This document shows, piece after piece, positions 60,760-64,000 of a stretch of 64,000 nucleotides of DNA (positions are counted from its first letter, which is position 1; every line of letters begins with the position of its first letter). A program made the translations under genes and the position numbers. The notes under the pieces were generated by a model that had not been told where the DNA came from, made no database searches, and saw only the letters and a program-made list of their open reading frames with translations. Where the stretch lies: assembly GCF_947179515.1 (NCBI RefSeq), contig NC_067477.1, positions 70,932,801-70,996,800 of the forward strand, written 5' to 3'. The stretch comes from Apodemus sylvaticus. Lineage: Eukaryota; Chordata; Mammalia; Rodentia; Muridae.

Positions 60760-61150
60760 ATTTTGTTTTTGAAAGACAATCTCATTATGTAGCCGTAGCT
60801 GGCCTGGAACTCAGAGATCTGTCCGCCTCTGCCTCCCAGGTGCTGTTATTAAAAGCCCTTATCACCTCGTCAAGCAAAATCTTGTTTTAGCATTTTTATT
60901 TCAATTATTGTTCTTATTAATGTGTGTGATGGTGGGGATGCATCTGTGCCTCAGGATGAGACTGAGGCCCGAGGACAACTTTTGGAAGTCCTTCCTTACA
61001 CCGTGAGTTCCAGAGACTTGATGTGGTTGGCGAGGTTGCTGTATCAGCATTTTTACCCGCTAAGCCTTGTGGCCAGCTGTTGGCTTCAAACTCTTAATCT
61101 TCCTACCTCGCCCTCCCACGTGCTGAGGGAGTATCAATAGCTGGCCCGGC
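60760..61150 (-). mobile_element. Antisense B1 and B4/RSINE
   Basis: 60760-60870 (gtagccgtagctggcctgga) and 60920-61150 (gaggcccgaggacaactttt, then a B1-like right part). Confidence 0.6.
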
Positions 61151-61349
61151 TATTTTTAATTCAGTTTAGCGTCTACATTTTTAGAGCCAAGATCAATCTG
61201 AACAATCTGACTTCTGGAGTCACATAAAGCTGAGGACAATTATGTTGGCGTTCATCTCAGATGTCAGCTATTAATATGCTCAGCTAAGAGAAATGTCCAT
61301 TTGTTTGTTTGTTTGTTTGTTGGGTCTGAGTTAGGGTTTTACTTTGTTG

Positions 61350-61545
61350 TTTCTAGAAAAGGCCTTGTAGCCCAGGCTAGCCTGAGACTCCCGTGTAGCA
61401 GAAGATGACTTTGAATTTCCGATGTTCCCGCCTCCATCTCTCATGTACAGAGAGCACAGGCATGCCCGGTTTCATAGGGTGCTGGGGGAACCTCTCACAT
61501 GCTAGCCAGGCACTCTGCCAACTGAGTCATATTTCCAGCCCTAAC
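61350..61545 (-). mobile_element. B4-type SINE, antisense
   Basis: gtagcccaggctagcctgag, then accaggcactctgccaactg-like ID part ending tttccagccc. Confidence 0.65.
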
Positions 61546-61568
61546 CGCCCCTTTAAGAAGTAAGAAGA

Positions 61569-61750
61569 AGGGGCTGGAGACATGGCTCAGCGGTTAAGAG
61601 CACCGACTGCTCTTCCAGCGGTCCTGAGTTCAATTCTCAGCTCACAACCATCTGCAATGGGATCTGATGCCCTCTTCTGGTGTGTCTGAGGACAGCGACA
61701 GTGTACTCACATACATGAAATAAATAAATAAGACTAATTTTTTAAAAAAG
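61569..61750 (+). mobile_element. B2 SINE with internal deletion
   Basis: ggggctggagacatggctca head; the caaccacatggtgg block is absent between 61640 and 61650; AAATAAATAAGAC tail. Confidence 0.92.
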
Positions 61751-61999
61751 TAAGAAGAATAACAATTTACAGATTGAAAACTCAAACCAAGTTCTTGGTA
61801 GAGAACAATGAGGAGGAAGAGAGAAACCTCACATAGGAAAGCCAGACTGACACCATTCTAGCTACAGCTTCTCAGAACTAAGTCCTAATTATTCCTCAGC
61901 GCTAAGAACTGGCCCTCCAGAGCTCGCCTCTACACTAGACAGGCTCCCTGGCCTGTGGCCCCCCTGCGATTTCTTTTTAATTATGACTAGGTATGTGCA

Positions 62000-62165
62000 T
62001 CTAAGTGTGGGTTTGTGGATGTGAGTGCAGGTGCTTGGGAAGGCCGGAAGAGGGGCTGGCTCCCCCGAAATGAGTTACAGGTGGTTGTTGTGAGCTGTGC
62101 AGTGTGGATGCTGGGAACGGGACTCAAGTCCCCTGCCGAGTCCTGCTCTTTCCTAACCCGAAGCC
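62000..62165 (-). mobile_element. B3 SINE, antisense
   Basis: ggatgctgggaacgggactc and gttgtgagctgtgcagtgtg. Confidence 0.65.
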
Positions 62166-62410
62166 TTCTCCCCATTAATCGCATTCTAACAGAAGGGAAG
62201 CTAATACCCAGGAAATGTTCGTAGTAAACGAAACATTTAGGCTGTCGGTTATTGGTGAGGAAGGAGGAGGATGCGACAGACGGTGTGCATCGCAGACGGC
62301 AAGCTGTGCGCTTCCGAGTTACGGGAGACTTTATTTTGTGAGTCAGCGTGACCGCTCAGCTGTTTCTTTGTGATTGTTCTTTGAGCTACTTATATACACC
62401 TCTTTGCTTG

Positions 62411-62705
62411 TCTGTTTTTAAGATGGAGTCTCATGTAGCCTTAAAGCTGCTGTGTAGGCGAGGCTAACCTGGAACTCCTGGTTCCTCCCGCGTCCACCTT
62501 CTCCTCTGAAGCACGGGTCGTAGCCTTTCACCATCAAGCCCAGCTCCTTATAGTCTTTATATAAATTGGGGTTTTGCCTTGTTTTTCGAGACAGGGTTTC
62601 TCTGTGTAGCTTTAGCCGTCCTGGAACTCACTCTGTAGACCAGGCTGGCCTTCAGCTCAGAGATCCGCCTGCCAAACACTGGGATTCAAGGCATTTGCCA
62701 CCGTC
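62411..62705 (-). mobile_element. Two antisense B1 copies
   Basis: 62411-62545 is old (aagatggagtctcatgtagc); 62573-62705 is younger (cgagacagggtttctctgtg) with a small deletion before aaacactgggattcaag. Confidence 0.8.
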
Positions 62706-62887
62706 TCTCAACTCTACACAGGCTTTATGTGTGTTATAAGGCACTGAACTTACACCTTTCCCTATAGGAAGCTTTATTTCAATTATGTTCATTTTGGTGT
62801 TATATATAGACACATAGAATGAAAGCAGTCTATTTGTGAAAATTATTAAAGTGAAATATTGTCGAGATACAAATTAAATAATATTAA

Positions 62888-63102
<215 letters not shown>

Positions 63103-63329
63103 CCTGACGGTGGTGGCGCATGCCTTTAATAAAACAAAACAAAACCAAAAACAAAACAGATACATCATGTGAAGGTGTGTCTTTCTGTCTATTCAAGTAT
63201 TAATGCTGAACTAGCAGAGAGCTAAACCTTAGAGGACCTGGGATTGTTATTTCCATGGTCCTTCACTGGTCTCATATTCTGTAAATACTTGTTCTTCCTC
63301 ACCGGCCTAAGGGTGAGTCTAGAATTGTA

Positions 63330-63560
63330 TCTCATCGGCTTTAATAAAGGCCTGTAGCTGGGCAGGAAGTGGAAGGCAGAACTTCCTGGCAGAGATAGGA
63401 ACTCTGGGAGAAGAGCTGGGCCACCTCACTCAGTTAGAGATTCGCCGGCATGTACCGAGGTGGATGGATAGAGCCCATCAGAACTGGCCGCGAGGCAGGA
63501 TGTAGGCCAGAATTAATCAGGATAGAGTAGTTGCAAGACTGCCAGGTAAGGCCTACGCTT
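63330..63560 (+). mobile_element. LTR-like fragment
   Basis: ggctttaataaaggcctgta, ggaagtggaaggcagaactt and ggagaagagctgggccacct have the layout of the 40285 and 59930 repeats without a purine tract. Family unsure. Confidence 0.4.
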
Positions 63561-63839
63561 TAAAATATTAACAAACCTCTGTCATCATTTATATAGCTGG
63601 CAGGTCTGAGAAAGTCCCGCTATAAAATATGATGAATAGAATATTATTTAATCGCTTAAAATATGGTAAGGGAGAAAAGGCTTATAGGTTACCAAAGTGA
63701 TTAAACTTATAAGCATATGATGACCTCCACCATAACAGAGCTGGCTCTTAGCAAGATGGATTCTAAACGTCTCCCCTTATATTTTATTTTCCTAACTTTC
63801 TGTTGTTTTGTTAGGTATTTGTATGTGGCTTTTAGAAAC

Positions 63840-63960
63840 AGTTTTACTCTGCAGCCCAGGCTGGCGTCAAACTCACAAGCCTCCTCAGATACAAAGCATG
63901 GCAGGCCTGGCGATGTTACCTTTAATAATTAAACATTTTATTACCAATGAAAAATAGACG
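63840..63960 (-). mobile_element. Old antisense B1 remnant
   Basis: tctgcagcccaggctggcgt and caaactcacaagcctcctca. Confidence 0.45.
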
Positions 63961-64000
63961 GTTAGCTCGGTCTGGCGGAACATGCCTGTAATGGAGGTGG

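Overview
The window is mammalian, almost certainly house mouse (Mus) nuclear DNA. The evidence is dense rodent SINEs: young B1 copies carrying the typical 'ggcggtggtgg' head, B2 copies beginning 'gctggagagatggct', and B3/B4-type tRNA SINEs. There are also L1 fragments, rodent LTRs and many long CA/GT, GATA and GA microsatellites. I see no bacterial, phage or CRISPR content.

The only gene I can support is the 3' half of a HEAT-repeat gene on the + strand, which I call Heatr5a. Fourteen exons (1615-1794 through 32412-32716) have GT-AG borders and compatible phases. Joined, they give one uninterrupted frame of 917 residues ending in TGA at 32714-32716. A 3' UTR of about 1.25 kb follows, with AATAAA at 33945-33950. 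The 5' end of the gene lies upstream of base 1. The paralogue Heatr5b is less likely: the carboxy end here reads IQLKTNFL, unlike the HEATR5B end I remember, and about 30 kb without a gene follows, which fits the known gap between HEATR5A and HECTD1.

Layout. 1-1614 is intron with old SINEs and a short L1 tail with a perfect target duplication. 1615-33970 holds exons separated by repeat-rich introns, including a GGGGCA-type hexanucleotide repeat at 2391-2481, a 33-bp minisatellite at 7447-7819, a GATA array at 18734-18957, and a GT-rich VNTR at 28000-28510. From 33970 to 64000 is intergenic: nested rodent transposons (a hAT-like element at 34943-35556, a triple nest at 54735-56004), several LTR-like elements, purine-only tracts, and a relatively repeat-poor block at about 41950-46450. 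No second gene, tRNA or rRNA is visible.

HEATR5 proteins (yeast Laa1, mammalian p200) are large HEAT-repeat scaffolds linked to the AP-1 clathrin adaptor, aftiphilin and gamma-synergin. The window encodes roughly the C-terminal 45% of the protein. I found no undescribed biological system. The best second-look items are the clustering of CA/GT tracts just upstream of five splice acceptors, the GGGGCA intronic repeat, the minisatellite variant pattern, an L1 fragment flanked by unusually long duplications, a 33-bp exact local duplication in unique DNA, and the purine tracts sitting inside two related LTR-like copies.
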